Notes under the pieces: model-generated
Told to the model about the DNA's origin: nothing
Database searches by the model: none
What the model saw: only the letters and a program-made list of their open reading frames with translations
Shown: piece after piece, positions 1 through 7,756 of the stretch
Layout: the number at the start of each line of letters is the position of its first letter
Position numbering within the stretch: position 1 is the stretch's first letter
NCBI GenBank assembly: GCA_020633125.1
Contig: JACKEH010000051.1
Coordinates: forward strand, 1-33,023
Direction: 5' to 3'
Length of the DNA stretch: 33,023 nt
From: Sandaracinus sp.
GTDB taxonomy: Bacteria > Myxococcota_A > Polyangia > Polyangiales > Houyiibacteriaceae
Made by a program: the position numbers and the translations under genes

Positions 1-333
1 GTGCGTTACACGAACCTGCTCGCGCCGGCCGCACACCCACCGGTGTTGCGGCATCCGACGCCGCTCTACGAGAGCGCGCTGCTGCTGCTGGTCGCGTGGG
101 CTCTGACGACGATTCCCACCCGCCGGGTCGGCGACGGATCCCGGCTCGGGCTCTACTGCGTGATCTACGCAGCGGTGCGCACGACGGTCGAGCTCTACCG
201 CGGCGACCTCGTCCGCGGCGTCTGGGCGCTCGGCCTCTCGACCTCGCAATGGCTCTCGCTCCTGACCGCTGGCCTCGGTTTCGTGCTGCTCGCGCGCGCC
301 CGGCACGTGTTTCCTCGGGGAGCGACCGCATGA
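1..333 (+). CDS. lgt: Prolipoprotein diacylglyceryl transferase, C-terminal part
   Basis: This is the 3' end of a gene that begins upstream of the window; only the last 110 residues are visible. Lgt is an inner-membrane enzyme that moves diacylglycerol from phosphatidylglycerol to the lipobox cysteine of prelipoproteins. Seen here: the family motif HPTPLYES near residue 19, two hydrophobic membrane segments (about residues 24-35 and 84-96), and the closing signature ELYRGD followed by LSTSQWLSL, which matches the end of Lgt proteins. The GTG at base 1 is just the first in-frame codon in view, not a start. The stop TGA (331-333) overlaps the ATG of the next gene, so the two are probably translationally coupled. 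An Lgt gene fits a genome region so rich in lipoproteins. An Lgt paralogue cannot be excluded from the C-terminus alone. Confidence 0.85.
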   Translation: MRYTNLLAPAAHPPVLRHPTPLYESALLLLVAWALTTIPTRRVGDGSRLGLYCVIYAAVRTTVELYRGDLVRGVWALGLSTSQWLSLLTAGLGFVLLARARHVFPRGATA

Positions 334-1190
334 GGATCGTCGCGTTCGGCCTCGCGCTCCTCGTGAGCCCTGCCGTCGCGACCAGCGAGGACGTGTCGCT
401 GACCCCCTCCGAGCGCGTCGTGCTCGAAGCCGGCGCGTTCGTGCGCGGAAGCCACGACGCCGACCTTCGCTACGGCCTCGCGCTCTGCGAGCAATCGGTG
501 GGCCTTCGGGGTCGCGCCATCTGCCGCGATCCCGCCGTCTCCGAGCTCTTCGCCGCCGAAGCCCCCGCCCGACGCATCTGGCTTCGGGCGTACGCGATCG
601 ATCGCACCGAGGTCACGCGCGAGTCGTACGCGCGATGCGTCCGCGCCGGGGTCTGCGCTCCGGCTCGTGTGTCGGACGGCGACCCGCGCCTCGGCGCACC
701 GAACCATCCCGTCACGGGCGTCACGTGGCGCGACGCGAAGGTCTTCTGTGAGCACGCGGGCGGACGATTGCCCAGCGAAGCCGAGTGGGAACGCGCCGCG
801 CGGGGCCCCGACGGCCGCCGTTTCCCCTGGGGCAACCTCTGGAACGACCGCCTCGCCAACCACGGCGGCCCCGAAGGCGCGGCGGCACTCGACGGCTACC
901 GGCACCTCGCGCCGGTCGGCCGCTTTCCATCCGGCGCCAGCCCCTACGGAATCCTCGACGCGGCCGGCAACGTCTGGGAGTGGACCGCCGATCGCTACGA
1001 TTCGAGCGCCTACGCCTCGGACGCGAACGTCGACCCCCGCCACGACGCGTCTGGGGGCGAGCGCTCGATTCGTGGGGGCTCTTGGCGCAGCACCGCCGAG
1101 TCCCTGCGCGTGACGACCCGACGACCGGCGGCCGAAGGTGCGTACGCGCCCGACCTCGGCTTTCGCTGCGCCTACGACGTGAATCCCTGA
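330..1190 (+). CDS. Secreted FGE/SUMF1-fold protein lacking catalytic cysteines
   Basis: 286 residues with an N-terminal signal peptide (MRIVAFGLALLVSPAVATS). The rest is a formylglycine-generating-enzyme (FGE-sulfatase, C-type-lectin-like) domain. Seen: AIDRTEVTRESY, HPVTGVTWRDAKVFC, RLPSEAEWERAARG (around residue 146), FPWGN, GNVWEWT (213-219), and the closing RGGSW (248-252) with LGFRCA. In true FGE the RGGS motif is followed by two cysteines that bind copper and do the oxidation. Here the corresponding stretch (STAESLRVTTRRP) has none. I therefore infer a non-oxidising member used as a binding or structural domain, as is common among bacterial relatives fused or linked to signalling genes. 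The ATG at 330 overlaps the stop of lgt (ATGA); longer in-frame starts would lie inside lgt and would destroy the signal peptide. Confidence 0.85.
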   Translation: MRIVAFGLALLVSPAVATSEDVSLTPSERVVLEAGAFVRGSHDADLRYGLALCEQSVGLRGRAICRDPAVSELFAAEAPARRIWLRAYAIDRTEVTRESYARCVRAGVCAPARVSDGDPRLGAPNHPVTGVTWRDAKVFCEHAGGRLPSEAEWERAARGPDGRRFPWGNLWNDRLANHGGPEGAAALDGYRHLAPVGRFPSGASPYGILDAAGNVWEWTADRYDSSAYASDANVDPRHDASGGERSIRGGSWRSTAESLRVTTRRPAAEGAYAPDLGFRCAYDVNP

Positions 1191-1237
1191 AGCGCGAAAA
1201 GTCGTCGTCCTCCGACGTGGGCAGCCTCGCCTCGACC

Positions 1238-1243
1238 TGCTAG
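1238..1243 (+). promoter_or_regulatory. TGCTAG -10-like element
   Basis: TGCTAG lies 10 nt before the ATG at 1254. The same TNCTAG hexamer recurs at the same distance from several other starts in this window. No matching -35 is evident. GGGAAGG at 1243-1249 is the likely ribosome binding site. Confidence 0.35.
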
Positions 1244-1253
1244 GGAAGGCGCC

Positions 1254-1655
1254 ATGCGTTTCGATCTCGTCTTCGCCTTCGGTCTCTCCGTGCTCGCGCT
1301 GGTGGGTTGCAAGGCCGACTCCGGCGACGCCTGCAAAGAGCAGAACGACTGCAGCGGCGGCCTGATGTGCTGCAAGCCCGGCTCGAGCTCGAGCACCGCG
1401 CGCGGCGTCTGCCAAGCGGTGTGCGAGAGCGTCGACTCCGGCCTCACGACGGTCGACTCCGGAGCTCCCGTCGACGCGGGCTCCGACGCCGGAACCGACG
1501 CGGGCTCCGAGGACGCGGGCGCCGAGGACGCGGGCGCCGAAGACGCGGGACCCGAGGACGCGGGAACCGACGCGGGCGAAGACGCGGGAACCGACGCCGG
1601 CACCGACGCGGGCATGGACGCGGGCACGGATGCGGGCGTCGACGCCGGCACCTGA
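1254..1655 (+). CDS. Small Cys-rich lipoprotein with Asp-Ala-Gly repeat tail
   Basis: 133 residues. The N-terminus is a lipoprotein signal ending in LVGC (Cys19), so export and lipidation are expected. Residues 27-57 form a compact cysteine-rich module (C27, C33, C39, C40, C53, C57; spacing C-x5-C-x5-CC-x12-C-x3-C) resembling small disulfide knots. From about residue 68 to the stop, the protein consists only of Asp-Ala-Gly units with Thr, Ser, Glu, Val or Met between them, making a very acidic tail of more than 60 residues. In other lipoproteins of this type, including the one at 4818, the DAG stretch is a linker between the lipid anchor and a folded domain. Here it is C-terminal with nothing after it. 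The function is unknown. The start is fixed by GGGAAGG at 1243-1249 and by the signal peptide. The repeat DNA is prone to length change. Confidence 0.8.
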   Translation: MRFDLVFAFGLSVLALVGCKADSGDACKEQNDCSGGLMCCKPGSSSSTARGVCQAVCESVDSGLTTVDSGAPVDAGSDAGTDAGSEDAGAEDAGAEDAGPEDAGTDAGEDAGTDAGTDAGMDAGTDAGVDAGT

Positions 1656-1820
1656 AGCCCCGTTCACGACGTCGAGAGACACCCCACGCGCGGGCCGACC
1701 GCATCCCGAGAACCTGACAGGCTTCGCGAGGCGGCTCGACTGCGATAAGCTGGCGCTGCTCTGTGGTGAGCCGACGGAGGCGGTCTCCGTTCGGCCGACG
1801 ATGCTCGCATTCGACCCACG

Positions 1821-3659
1821 ATGAAGGTCTGCCCCACCTGCGGCGAAGCGTACGGCGACGATCTCGCGAACTGCCCGCGTGACGGGGCGGTGCTCCGCGC
1901 CGTGCAGGACCCCTTGGTCGGACGCACGGTCGGCGGTCGTTACCGTCTGATCAGTCGGCTCGGCGCCGGCGGCATGAGCGCGGTCTACCTCGCGCGGCAC
2001 GTGCTCATCGACCGCTTGGTCGCGGTGAAGACCCTACGCCGGGACCTCGCGCAAGACCCGGTCCAACGCGACCGCTTCATCCGCGAAGCGCGCGCGGTCA
2101 ACCGCGTCAACCACCAGAACATCGTCGAGATCACCGACTTCGGCGAGACCGACGACGGCCTCGTCTACCTCGTGATGGAGTACGTCGCCGGCGACTCGTT
2201 GCTCCGGGTGATCGGCAGCGACGCGCCCTTCGAGCCGATGCGCGCGCTGCACATCGCCGAGCAGACCGCGAGCGCCCTCGGTCGCGCCCACCAGATGGGC
2301 ATCGTCCACCGCGACCTGAAGCCCGAGAACGTGCTCGTCGTGCGCCGCAAGGACGGCCGCGACTTCGTGAAGCTGCTCGACTTCGGCATCGCGAAAATAC
2401 TCGACGCGCCTTCGCTGACCGGCAGCCAACAGATCTTCGGCACGCCCGGCTACATCGCGCCCGAGTACATTCAATCGACCGCCATCGACGGCCGCGCCGA
2501 CCTCTACTCGCTCGGCGTGCTGATGTACGAGATGGTCACGGGCGCCCTGCCCTTCGACTACGAGTACCCGGGCGACCTGCTCGTCAAACACGTCACCGAG
2601 CAGCCCATCCCGCCCTCGGAACGCGAGCCCACGGTCGAGCCGGCGCTCGAGAAGCTGATCCTCCGCGCGCTCGAGAAGGATCCCGCGCGCCGCTTCCGCG
2701 ACGCCTACCACTTCCTCGAAGAGCTGCGTCTCGCACGCGAACGCCTCGGGGGCCCCGCCAGCTGGGGCGGCCTGAGCGAGAAACCCGCCGCCCGCGAGGA
2801 CTCCGACCCCGACGTCGTGATGCCGAAGGTCGACGAGGTCGTGCACCGCGCGTTGCTTCGCGAGACCGACTCGGCCGGCTTGGTCTACGACGACCGCACC
2901 GAGGTCGCGCCACCGGAGCTTCCCGAGGACGACGAGCCCCGCCGCGACACCCTGCTCGACGTCGATCGCCCGATCCCGCCGCCGCCGCCCATGGTCGCGC
3001 GCACCCCGTCGACCGGGGACCAAGGCCTGCTCGGAGTACGACGCTGGCGGGCACGCTTCGAAGCCCTCGACGCCGCGGTGGCGCAGCTGCTCTGCACGGA
3101 GCCGACGGTCTTGGACGACCTCGCCTTCGCGCTCGAAGTGCTCGAGAATCTCGAGTCGGGCGTCGCGACCGCCGAAGCCGCGCAACGCGAGATCGACAGC
3201 CTCGGCGAAGCCGCCCGTGATTTTCGCGCCACCCTCGGTCGCGCGATCGACCAGCTCGCGGTGAAGCTCTCGAAGGCCCGTGGGGTGCTCGAAGAGCTCG
3301 CGCGCCGACGCGACGAGCTGCGCGAGACCCGCGAGTCCGAGACGGCCCGGGTTCGTGACGGCGTCGGCGACGAAGGCCGGGCCGACGCGCTGCTGTGGGA
3401 GCTCGCCACCGTCGAGCAGGCGCTTCGCACGCACGCCCAAGAGACCGACGAGCTCGAAGCCCAGCTCGCCGAGCTTCGCGTGCAGCTCGAAGCGCACAAC
3501 GAAGAGGTCGAAGAGAAGCACATGAGCCTCGTGACGACCGCCGACGTGGAGATGATCCGCCTCGACGCGCTCGCCGCCGCGCTCCGCCTGCCTCTCGAGC
3601 GGGTTCAACAATACGTGGAACGCGCCTGGAACGAAGGCGCGGTACCCCGCCTCGCGTGA
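1821..3659 (+). CDS. Zinc-ribbon Ser/Thr protein kinase with C-terminal coiled coil
   Basis: 612 residues, eukaryotic-type (Hanks) kinase. Residues 4-21 are a zinc-ribbon-like CPTC...CPRD module. The kinase domain spans about 40-310: glycine loop GAGGMSAVY (48-56), VAVK lysine 70, alpha-C Glu89, HRDLKPEN (163-170, catalytic Asp165), DFG (187-189), and APE (213-215), so it should be active. A short acidic, proline-rich linker (about 325-395) follows, then a long helical, coiled-coil-prone segment rich in Glu, Arg and Leu (about 400-590). No transmembrane helix and no PASTA repeats are visible, so it is predicted to be cytoplasmic, with the coiled coil for dimerisation or partner binding. Such zinc-ribbon kinases are numerous in myxobacteria. 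The next gene encodes a TPR-PEGA membrane protein, a common companion, though a hairpin and a promoter separate the two. Confidence 0.93.
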   Translation: MKVCPTCGEAYGDDLANCPRDGAVLRAVQDPLVGRTVGGRYRLISRLGAGGMSAVYLARHVLIDRLVAVKTLRRDLAQDPVQRDRFIREARAVNRVNHQNIVEITDFGETDDGLVYLVMEYVAGDSLLRVIGSDAPFEPMRALHIAEQTASALGRAHQMGIVHRDLKPENVLVVRRKDGRDFVKLLDFGIAKILDAPSLTGSQQIFGTPGYIAPEYIQSTAIDGRADLYSLGVLMYEMVTGALPFDYEYPGDLLVKHVTEQPIPPSEREPTVEPALEKLILRALEKDPARRFRDAYHFLEELRLARERLGGPASWGGLSEKPAAREDSDPDVVMPKVDEVVHRALLRETDSAGLVYDDRTEVAPPELPEDDEPRRDTLLDVDRPIPPPPPMVARTPSTGDQGLLGVRRWRARFEALDAAVAQLLCTEPTVLDDLAFALEVLENLESGVATAEAAQREIDSLGEAARDFRATLGRAIDQLAVKLSKARGVLEELARRRDELRETRESETARVRDGVGDEGRADALLWELATVEQALRTHAQETDELEAQLAELRVQLEAHNEEVEEKHMSLVTTADVEMIRLDALAAALRLPLERVQQYVERAWNEGAVPRLA

Positions 3660-3674
3660 CGTTCGCGTCACGTG
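3653..3674 (+). terminator. Hairpin with TTCG loop over the kinase stop codon
   Basis: CGTGACG (3655-3661), loop TTCG, CGTCACG (3666-3672): a perfect 7-bp stem extendable by a wobble pair and a C-G pair. It includes the stop codon of the kinase gene. No T-tract follows, so it is a weak terminator or an mRNA-end stabiliser. Confidence 0.3.
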
Positions 3675-3724
3675 ACGACCATGTGCCAACGTCCCGAATC
3701 GCCCGGACTTCGCTGGATACGCGT

Positions 3725-3753
3725 TTGACGCTCGGAAGGCGGCCGTCTAGTTT
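3725..3753 (+). promoter_or_regulatory. Sigma-70-type promoter
   Basis: TTGACG (3725-3730) and TAGTTT (3748-3753) are separated by 17 nt and lie 38 nt before the ATG at 3792. This is the best housekeeping-type promoter match seen in the window. The expected transcript start is near 3760. Confidence 0.5.
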
Positions 3754-3791
3754 CGGCCCGCCGAACGGCGCCCGTTCGGATGGAGGCTTCC

Positions 3792-4763
3792 ATGCTTCGC
3801 AGCATCTTCGTCGCGCTCGCGCTCGTGCTCACCCTCGCTCCCGCCACGCTCCAGGCGCAGCAGCCGAACGCCCAGACTCGAAACGCCGCACGTGACGCCT
3901 ACGGGCGTGGTCAGACCGCCTTCCGCGAAGGCCGTTTCGAGGAGGCCGAGGCCGCTTTCACCGAAGCGTTCACGCACATTCCGAACCCGGTCGTGCTCCT
4001 CGGCGTCGCCGAGTCCCGTGAGCGCCTCGGCAACGTTCCCGGCGCGATTCAGACGCTGGAGCAGTACCTCGTCCTGCGACCGGACGCGCCCGACGCCGCC
4101 GAGATCCAGGCGCGCCTGACCGCTCTTCGCGCGACCCCGGGCACCCTCGCCGTGCAGTCGACGCCCGAAGGCGCCGCCATCTCGGTCGACGGCAACCCCA
4201 CCGGCGCGGTGACCCCGGTCGAGATGCCGCTCCCGGCAGGCGAGCACGAGATCGCGCTCGAGCTCGAGGGCCACGAGGTCGCGACCACGTCCGCCAACGT
4301 GCCGCCGGGCGGCCGTGCCGAAGCGAGCGCGAACCTGACGGCGCTCCCCGAGCCGGAGCCCGAGCCCGTCGTGGAGCCGACGCCGCCCGCGACCGACCCG
4401 ATCGAAGAGGAAGACGCGAGCGAGACCGCCGCCGCCGACGACGGTCCCGGCGTCGCGGTGTGGGTGACCTCGGGTGTCGCCGCGGCCGCCCTCGTGGGTG
4501 GCACCGTGCTCGGCTTCATGGCGCTCTCGCGGGAGGCCGAGTTCGACGACGATCCGACCGAAGCACGCGCCGACGACGGCGAGCGATTCGCGCTCTTCGC
4601 GGACGTGCTCTTCGGCGTGGCCGGCGCCGCCGCCATCACCGCGATCGTACTCTTCCTGACGAACGAAGCCGACGAAGACGACGACGCGAGCGCCACCGCG
4701 CTCACGGTCTCGCCGAGCATGGGACGGCGTGGCGGCGGGGTCTCCGCCCAGCTCCGCTTCTGA
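3792..4763 (+). CDS. TPR-PEGA domain membrane protein
   Basis: 323 residues. A Sec signal peptide (LRSIFVALALVLTLAPATLQA) is followed by two TPR-like helical pairs (about residues 27-100: ARDAYGRGQTAFREGRFEEA, then LGVAESRERLGN). A PEGA beta domain follows (GTLAVQSTPEGAAISVDGNP, around 117-165), then an acidic Pro/Glu linker (PEPEPEPVVEP). Two hydrophobic segments close the protein (VAVWVTSGVAAAALVGGTVL and a stretch ending AITAIVLFL). PEGA domains are thought to mediate surface or envelope interactions. I chose the ATG at 3792 because GGAGG (3782-3786) is ideally spaced 5 nt before it; the in-frame ATG at 3780 would overlap that ribosome binding site. The exact role is unknown. A periplasmic scaffold anchored in the membrane fits the layout. 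Confidence 0.85.
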   Translation: MLRSIFVALALVLTLAPATLQAQQPNAQTRNAARDAYGRGQTAFREGRFEEAEAAFTEAFTHIPNPVVLLGVAESRERLGNVPGAIQTLEQYLVLRPDAPDAAEIQARLTALRATPGTLAVQSTPEGAAISVDGNPTGAVTPVEMPLPAGEHEIALELEGHEVATTSANVPPGGRAEASANLTALPEPEPEPVVEPTPPATDPIEEEDASETAAADDGPGVAVWVTSGVAAAALVGGTVLGFMALSREAEFDDDPTEARADDGERFALFADVLFGVAGAAAITAIVLFLTNEADEDDDASATALTVSPSMGRRGGGVSAQLRF

Positions 4764-4808
4764 GCGTTTCGCGGAGCGCGATTTTCGAGGATGATTCGGC
4801 CGGATCGG

Positions 4809-4814
4809 GGCTAG
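4809..4814 (+). promoter_or_regulatory. GGCTAG element next to start codon
   Basis: CTAG lies only 3 nt before the ATG at 4818, a shorter gap than at the other TNCTAG sites. It may serve as a -10 for a leaderless message or as part of the AGGA ribosome binding site (4813-4816). Confidence 0.2.
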
Positions 4815-4817
4815 GAC

Positions 4818-6005
4818 ATGATGCGAACGCTGCGTTGGGGGTTGTTGCTGGGGCTCTTCGGCTGCGAGTTGGTCGTGGATTTCGACCGAAGCCGCATTCC
4901 GGAAGCCGGCGTCGACGCCGGAACGATGGACGCGGGCGGACGTGACGGCGGAACCGACGCCGGGGGCGAAGACGCGGGCGACGAGGACGGCGGCGCCGAA
5001 GACGGCGGCACCGAAGACGGCGGCACCGACGACGCCGGCGCCGAAGACGGCGGGATGGACGACGGCGGCATGGATGCCGGCACGGACGCGAGCATGGACG
5101 TCGGCACCGACGGCGGCACCGACGCGGGCGTCGAGTGCACGATGCCCTCGGAGTGCGACGACTCGATCGCGTGCACCACGAACGCCTGCACCGGCAACGC
5201 GTGTGTCTACACGCCGGTCGACGCGATGTGCGCGGACTCCGATGCCTGCACGGCCGACTCCTGCAGCGCCACGTTGGGTTGCGTGAACGACGTCATCTGC
5301 GGCGTCTCGACCCCCGCGACGCTCGTCGTCGACGACCTCTCGACGATCGTCGTGATTCCGAGCGCGGAAGCCGCGTCGGCCGGTCACCTCGTCGTCTACA
5401 CCGACGACGCCGGCTCCCCGAGCACGACGTCGATCGGCAGCGCGTCGATCACGGCCGGCATGCACACCAACGTGACCATCGAGCTCACTCGCCCCGTGGT
5501 GGACGCCGAGATCCTACACGTGCGCCTGCACCTCGACGACGGCGACGGAATGTTCGAGGGCGCTGGCACGGACGCCCCCGCGATGCTCGCGGGCGCCGAA
5601 GTGCGCGACTCCTTCGAGGTCGACCTCACGGCCGGCACCCCGGACCTCGAGCTGCGCATCACGAGCGGCAACTTCGTCGACTACGTCTTCGGCGCCGGCC
5701 GTCCGACGACCTTCGCGTCGGATCTCGCCACTGGCAACGATCCAGCGCTCACCCTCATTCGAGGCTTCCGCTACCGCATCGTGAATGCCGCCAGCGGCGG
5801 TCACCCACTCGCTCTCGTCACGGCTGGGGACGTGCAACAACTCTCGCAGTCCTCGGCGGGTGCCCTCGAAGGCGACACGGACATCGCGTGGGTCGAGAGT
5901 GGCAACGACGTCGAGTTCACGGTCGCCACCTCACTCGAGGTCGCGACCGCCTACTTGTGCACCAACCACTCCGACATGCGCGGCACGATCGCCTACACGG
6001 ACTGA
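4818..6005 (+). CDS. DAG-linker lipoprotein with DUF7282-like and cupredoxin-like domains
   Basis: 395 residues. Lipobox LFGC with Cys16. Residues about 29-107 are an acidic Asp-Ala-Gly/Asp-Gly-Gly linker. A Cys-rich module follows (about 108-158, pattern like CTMPSECDDSIACTTNACTG). A beta domain resembling DUF7282 comes next (TLVVDDL, GHLVVYTDD, EILHVRLHLDDGDGMFEG). The C-terminal domain is cupredoxin-like: LIRGFRYRIVN, GGHPLAL with His329, then YLCTNHSDMRGTI containing Cys381, His384 and Met387. H...CxxHxxM is the ligand order of type 1 copper sites, so I infer mononuclear copper binding at the cell surface and possibly electron transfer. Metal binding is inferred from motif only. The ATG at 4818 is followed directly by another ATG; either gives the same lipoprotein. 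A strong hairpin follows the gene. Confidence 0.85.
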   Translation: MMRTLRWGLLLGLFGCELVVDFDRSRIPEAGVDAGTMDAGGRDGGTDAGGEDAGDEDGGAEDGGTEDGGTDDAGAEDGGMDDGGMDAGTDASMDVGTDGGTDAGVECTMPSECDDSIACTTNACTGNACVYTPVDAMCADSDACTADSCSATLGCVNDVICGVSTPATLVVDDLSTIVVIPSAEAASAGHLVVYTDDAGSPSTTSIGSASITAGMHTNVTIELTRPVVDAEILHVRLHLDDGDGMFEGAGTDAPAMLAGAEVRDSFEVDLTAGTPDLELRITSGNFVDYVFGAGRPTTFASDLATGNDPALTLIRGFRYRIVNAASGGHPLALVTAGDVQQLSQSSAGALEGDTDIAWVESGNDVEFTVATSLEVATAYLCTNHSDMRGTIAYTD

Positions 6006-6028
6006 CCCTCCTCTCCCCCGTCACCGCT

Positions 6029-6051
6029 CGGGCCGCCCCAAAGGCGGCCCG
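6029..6051 (+). terminator. GC-rich hairpin terminator
   Basis: CGGGCCGCC (6029-6037), loop CCAAA, GGCGGCCCG (6043-6051): a perfect 9-bp stem 23 nt after the stop at 6005. Only a weak T-rich stretch (GTCGTT) follows. Confidence 0.5.
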
Positions 6052-6131
6052 ACGTCGTTGGGACTGCTATGACCCTGCCGGGAGGAGGTCGCGCTGAATG
6101 GAGCGCGGTCGTTCTCCGTCGGAGGCCCGCC

Positions 6132-7142
6132 GTGCGCTACGCCCTGCTCTTGCTGCTCGCGTTCGCGATTCCGAGCTCCCCTGCCGAAGCGCAGCGCAGC
6201 TTCGCGCAGGTCGCCGATCGTGCGAGCGAGATCCCCGGCGATTGGCAGCGCTTCGTGGCGCCGCTCTTCGAGCGCTGCGAAGGCCGCGAGGCCCGCGCCT
6301 GCGAGGCCCGCCGCCGCCGCGACGAACGCACCCTTCGCACGGGCACTTGGCTGATCTCGGTTCCCGCGGCCGGGCTCGTCGAGGTCGGCCCCTACGAGTT
6401 CGTGCGCGAAGGTTTCGTGGTGCGGGTGCCCGACCTGGTGCTTCGCACCCCGAACGGGTGGCTCACGACCGCGGCGCCAGAGGACGGCGTGCTGCCGGTG
6501 AACGTGTTGGCCGAGCGCTTCTTCGTGGTGCCGCCCGACCGTGCCGAGCGCTTCTTCGGCCGCAACGACCCGAGTCGTCTGCGATTGCGCGCCGTGATTC
6601 GCATGGGCCGCGCGTGGACCGCGGGCGCGCAGCGTGGCGTGACCATCTCGGTCGACGCGATTCAGGTCTACAACGAGAGCACCGGCGACGTGCTCGTGGA
6701 CTCGCTCTCGGACACGGCCGCGCCTCCCGGCGGCGCCGAACGCCTCGCGGGCCGCATGCAGGTCTGGGACAACACCCAGCTTCGCGAGGCGCGTTGGCGT
6801 GCCCCCGACGGAACCCCGGTGCTCTTCTCGATGCGCGTCGAGCGTGGTGAGGGCGAGACGAAGATCCCGGTGCTCCTCGAGACCCGCGGCGTGGTGGCCA
6901 ACGAGGTCGTGCGCTTCATGGCGCCGTGTTGTGACGCGAGCCTCGCGCTCATTCCGCGTGGCGAGGCTGGCGTGCTCGTGATCTTCACCGAGCGGCGTCC
7001 TTCGGCGGACAACCCCGGGCGCGGCCACGTGCTTCTGCTCGAGTGGCGCCAGGGTCGTTTCGTCGAGCGGGCGCGCTGGGAAGGCAGCAACGCCGAAGCC
7101 CCGCCTTCGTGGGTCACGGACCCGAACGCGGCCGTTCCCTGA
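6132..7142 (+). CDS. Secreted protein of unknown function
   Basis: 336 residues from the GTG at 6132, chosen because GGAGG (6121-6125) sits 6 nt before it and the resulting N-terminus (VRYALLLLLAFAIPSSPAEAQ) is a good Sec signal peptide with an AEA cleavage site. Starting from the upstream in-frame ATG at 6069 would put an odd hydrophilic lead on the signal. The mature part is mixed alpha/beta with an Arg-rich early segment (EARACEARRRRDERTLR) and a later CC pair (MAPCCDAS). I see no known enzyme motif and no membrane segment, so a soluble periplasmic protein is likely. TGCTAT at 6065-6070 may be its -10. I do not recognise the family. Confidence 0.7.
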   Translation: MRYALLLLLAFAIPSSPAEAQRSFAQVADRASEIPGDWQRFVAPLFERCEGREARACEARRRRDERTLRTGTWLISVPAAGLVEVGPYEFVREGFVVRVPDLVLRTPNGWLTTAAPEDGVLPVNVLAERFFVVPPDRAERFFGRNDPSRLRLRAVIRMGRAWTAGAQRGVTISVDAIQVYNESTGDVLVDSLSDTAAPPGGAERLAGRMQVWDNTQLREARWRAPDGTPVLFSMRVERGEGETKIPVLLETRGVVANEVVRFMAPCCDASLALIPRGEAGVLVIFTERRPSADNPGRGHVLLLEWRQGRFVERARWEGSNAEAPPSWVTDPNAAVP

Positions 7143-7157
7143 GCGGGTCGGCTGCGG

Positions 7158-7200
7158 ACGGGCACGGGCACGGGCACGGGCACGGGCACGGGCACGGGCA
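7158..7200 (+). repeat. Hexanucleotide tandem repeat (ACGGGC)7
   Basis: Seven exact copies of ACGGGC lie between the end of the secreted unknown (7142) and the end of sufE (7266). A related degenerate array on the opposite strand lies at 8235-8264. Confidence 0.9.
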
Positions 7201-7265
7201 AGGACTCCGCCAGGTTGGCGTCGCCGAGGCGTCGGCCCACGGAGCGGCGCCGCGCTTCGTCGCCC

Positions 7266-7688
7266 TCAGGCGCTCGGCGCGTTCGCCAGCTCGACCTGCG
7301 CGAGCGCCACGATGCGTTTGATCATCGAGTGCAGCCCGTTGCTACGTCCGGGGCTGAGGTGTTTGTCGAGCCCGAGCTTCACGAGCACGCCTTGGTGATC
7401 GAAGCCCACGATCTCGGCCGGTGACTTGCCGTCGTACATGCGCATCACGAGCGCGACGAGGCCACGCACGATGTGGGCGTCGCTGTCGGCGAAGAAACGC
7501 ATCACGTCGCCCTCGCGACGGCCGACGACCCACACCTGGCTCAAGCACCCCTTCACCTTCGTGGCGTCGGTCTTGAGCGCGTCCTCCATCGGCGTGAGCT
7601 CCTCGCCCAGCTCGATGAGGAAGCGATAACGCTCGGACCAATCCTCGAGGAGCTCGAAGCTCTCGTAGACGTCGTCGAGGGAATGCAT
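7266..7688 (-). CDS. sufE: SufE-family cysteine desulfurase sulfur acceptor
   Basis: 140 residues. SufE takes persulfide sulfur from the desulfurase SufS and passes it on for Fe-S cluster assembly in the cytoplasm. The acceptor cysteine is Cys48 in KVKGCLSQVWV, the exact context of SufE Cys51 in E. coli. Other conserved stretches are the N-terminal LEDWSERYRFLIELGEEL and the C-terminal LSPGRSNGLHSMIKRI. The length matches the family (about 140). The ATG at 7688 gives the standard N-terminus; the longer frame to 7826 would run into the HIT gene and adds low-complexity sequence. The gene follows the HIT gene by 68 bp on the same strand, perhaps sharing its transcript, but TTCTAG lies 10 nt before the ATG and may be a promoter of its own. 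No suf operon is nearby. Confidence 0.93.
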   Translation of the reverse strand: MHSLDDVYESFELLEDWSERYRFLIELGEELTPMEDALKTDATKVKGCLSQVWVVGRREGDVMRFFADSDAHIVRGLVALVMRMYDGKSPAEIVGFDHQGVLVKLGLDKHLSPGRSNGLHSMIKRIVALAQVELANAPSA

Positions 7689-7698
7689 GGCGCGGTGT

Positions 7699-7704
7699 CT
7701 AGAA
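7699..7704 (-). promoter_or_regulatory. TTCTAG -10-like element of sufE
   Basis: On the minus strand TTCTAG is 10 nt before the sufE ATG, the same geometry as the TGCTAG elements at 1238, 13590 and 15561. No Shine-Dalgarno sequence is seen between it and the start, so a near-leaderless transcript is possible. Confidence 0.3.
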
Positions 7705-7756
7705 CCGCGAGCGCGGGTGCGCCAGCGCTCGCGGTTCTCGCCCCGCCTGGGCCCCG

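Noticed and set aside
1172..1651. Minus-strand Pro-Ala-Ser repeat protein
   Set aside because: It is the exact antisense of the Asp-Ala-Gly repeat of the lipoprotein at 1254, with no signal or ribosome binding site.
195..2000. Long minus-strand open frames (also 2034-3689, 22027-23814, 27033-29105, 29679-31613)
   Set aside because: They are antisense shadows of well-supported genes, produced by high GC3. Their translations are Arg/Gly/Ala-rich and without domains.
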